The position numbers were made by a program, and so were the translations under genes. Shown one piece after another: positions 33,912 to 35,127 of a stretch of DNA of 35,127 nucleotides. The notes beneath the pieces were generated by a model. It did no database searches and was not told the origin of the DNA. It saw nothing but the letters and a program-made list of their open reading frames with translations. The stretch's first letter is position 1. Every line of letters starts with the position of its first letter. This DNA is from Bradyrhizobium macuxiense (GTDB lineage Bacteria; Pseudomonadota; Alphaproteobacteria; Rhizobiales; Xanthobacteraceae), in NCBI RefSeq assembly GCF_001542415.1, contig NZ_LNCU01000056.1, forward strand, positions 1 through 35,127. The letters run 5' to 3'.

Positions 33912-34613
33912 ATGACGTTGATCTATCCGGTCGATTCGAACGACATCCATCCCGCGCGGTTGTCTCCTGCCTACAGGAGCTCGATCAAGCGCGCGCCGCA
34001 GAAGCCGCTGATCCCGATGCGGCACACGCTCTCGGAGCTCACCGGTCCGGTCTATGGTCATGAGACCGTGCGCGCGCATGACAACGACCTCACCATCCAG
34101 GCCAAGGGCGAGCCGCTCGGCGAACGGATCATCGTGCACGGCTATGTGCTCGACGAGGACGGCCGCGGCGTGCCCAACACGCTGGTCGAGCTGTGGCAGG
34201 CCAATGCCTGCGGCCGCTACATCCATGTCGTCGACCAGCACCCGGCGCCGCTCGATCCGAACTTCACCGGCGCCGGCCGCACCCAGAGCGACGCCAACGG
34301 CTATTACAAGTTCATCACCATCAAGCCCGGCGCCTATCCGTGGGGCAACCACCACAACGCCTGGCGGCCCGCCCATATCCACTTCTCGGTGTTCGGCCAC
34401 TCCTTCGTCTCGCGCCTCGTCACGCAGATGTATTTCCCCGGCGATCCGCTGTTTCCGTTCGACCCGATCTTCAACTCGGTGACCGACGAGAAGGCGCGGG
34501 CGCGGATGATCTCGTCCTTCGATCTCGACAACACCAAGCCGGAATGGGCGCTGTGCTACCGCTTCGATATCGTGCTGCGCGGGCGCAACGCCACGCCGAT
34601 GGAGACCAAGTAA
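33912..34613 (+). CDS. pcaH: Protocatechuate 3,4-dioxygenase beta subunit
   Basis: 233 residues from the ATG at 33912 (GGAGGAAGC ribosome site); the frame continues upstream to 33792 inside pnbB. The intradiol dioxygenase signature is clear, and the non-haem Fe(III) ligands are present: Tyr103 (GRYIHVV), Tyr142 (GAYPWGN), His155 and His157 (RPAHIHF). With the alpha subunit it opens protocatechuate between the two hydroxyls to 3-carboxy-cis,cis-muconate, the first step of the beta-ketoadipate pathway. Length is normal for PcaH. Confidence 0.96.
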   Translation: MTLIYPVDSNDIHPARLSPAYRSSIKRAPQKPLIPMRHTLSELTGPVYGHETVRAHDNDLTIQAKGEPLGERIIVHGYVLDEDGRGVPNTLVELWQANACGRYIHVVDQHPAPLDPNFTGAGRTQSDANGYYKFITIKPGAYPWGNHHNAWRPAHIHFSVFGHSFVSRLVTQMYFPGDPLFPFDPIFNSVTDEKARARMISSFDLDNTKPEWALCYRFDIVLRGRNATPMETK

Positions 34614-34614
34614 A

Positions 34615-35127
34615 GTGTCGAACCCGCGTCCTGATGGAATCACGCCGTCGCAGACCGTCGGCCCCTATTTCAAATACGGCCTGACGCCGAACGGCGAGTA
34701 TGAATGGAACGACGCCTTCACCAACAATCTGCTGACGCCGGATACGTCGGGTGATCGCATCCGCGTCGAGGGCAAGGTCTATGACGGCGACGGCGCGGTG
34801 ATTCCGGACTGCATGCTGGAGATCTGGCAGGCCGATGCGCAGGGCCGCTTCTCCGATCCGCAAGACAAGCGCGCGCTGCCGAATTCGAGCTTCAAGGGCT
34901 TTGGCCGCTGCGGCACCGACAACAGCGGCGCCTACGCGTTCGACACCATCAAGCCGGGCGTGGTGCCGGATCCCGACGGCAAGAAGCAGGCGCCGCATAT
35001 CCTGCTCGCGGTGTTCGCGCGCGGCATGCTGCTGCATCTCTACACGCGGATCTATTTCGACGACGAAGCCGGCAATGCCGATGATCCCGTGCTGGCGCTG
35101 GTGCCGGAAGATCGCCGCGCCACCTTG
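34615..35127 (+). CDS. pcaG: Protocatechuate 3,4-dioxygenase alpha subunit (3' end outside window)
   Basis: 171 residues visible from a GTG start at 34615, one base after the pcaH stop. It begins with the PcaG hallmark 'GITPSQTVGPYFKYGL' and shows 'GKVYDGDGAVIPDCMLEIWQADAQG' (as VEGKVYDGDG and LEIWQADAQGRF) and 'APHILLAVFARGMLLHLYTRIYF'. PcaG is homologous to the beta subunit but lacks the iron ligands. The usual length is near 200, so about 30 residues lie beyond the window edge. Confidence 0.95.
   Translation, partial: MSNPRPDGITPSQTVGPYFKYGLTPNGEYEWNDAFTNNLLTPDTSGDRIRVEGKVYDGDGAVIPDCMLEIWQADAQGRFSDPQDKRALPNSSFKGFGRCGTDNSGAYAFDTIKPGVVPDPDGKKQAPHILLAVFARGMLLHLYTRIYFDDEAGNADDPVLALVPEDRRATL

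Noticed and set aside
1..35127. CRISPR arrays, insertion sequences, tRNA or rRNA genes
   Set aside because: I saw no regularly spaced repeats, no transposase-like frame with terminal repeats and no tRNA-like cloverleaf while reading both strands; short elements could still be missed by eye.

Overview
The window looks like a chromosomal segment of a high-GC alphaproteobacterium, most likely Bradyrhizobium or a close relative. This is inferred from codon use, the style of the Tad pilus genes and the protocatechuate pathway genes; no rRNA or housekeeping marker is present to confirm it. I saw no tRNA, rRNA, CRISPR array or insertion sequence.

Region 1 (1-9173) is a surface-adhesin export module. 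It holds the 3' end of a large VCBS/RTX-type adhesin gene (+ strand). Convergent to it, on the minus strand, are a TolC-like outer-membrane channel, a LapB-like type I secretion ABC transporter, an HlyD-like adaptor and a LapG-like transglutaminase-fold cysteine protease. Together they resemble the Lap biofilm system: the ABC/HlyD/TolC trio exports the adhesin, and the periplasmic protease could release it. No LapD-like c-di-GMP receptor lies inside the window.

Region 2 (9450-12292) holds three unrelated single genes: a small secreted protein, a NYN/LabA-like nuclease-fold protein and a PAP2-family membrane phosphatase. A long stretch between the last two has no supported gene.

Region 3 (12600-25338) is a complete Tad/Flp pilus locus: two near-identical Flp pilins, CpaA, CpaB, CpaE, CpaF, TadB, TadC, an isoprenylcysteine-methyltransferase-like membrane enzyme, TadE, a TadG-like protein, a second TadE-like protein and then, after a 428-bp gap, the CpaC secretin, a short lipoprotein and the TadD TPR lipoprotein. 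Many of these genes overlap by 1-4 bases, so they are probably translationally coupled. The pilin promoter region carries a sigma54-like -24/-12 element embedded in a perfect inverted repeat, and the cpaC leader carries two tandem dyads 20 bp apart. The methyltransferase is a notable passenger, because the prepilin peptidase here lacks the methylase domain of the bifunctional PilD type.

Region 4 (25405-30196) is on the minus strand: a membrane-anchored coiled-coil protein, a small conserved-looking protein, a HerA-like ATPase and an AraC-family regulator.

Region 5 (30630-31314) is a scar of two decayed genes, a cupin tail (-) and the frameshifted C-terminal part of a branched-chain amino-acid-type binding protein (+).

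Region 6 (31337-35127) is a nitroaromatic catabolic cluster: a LysR regulator divergent from a tiny ORF, a nitroreductase (PnbA-like), a 4-hydroxylaminobenzoate lyase (PnbB/DUF4863), and protocatechuate 3,4-dioxygenase beta and alpha subunits. Read in order, these would convert 4-nitrobenzoate to 4-hydroxylaminobenzoate, then to protocatechuate plus ammonium, then to the ring-cleaved carboxymuconate.
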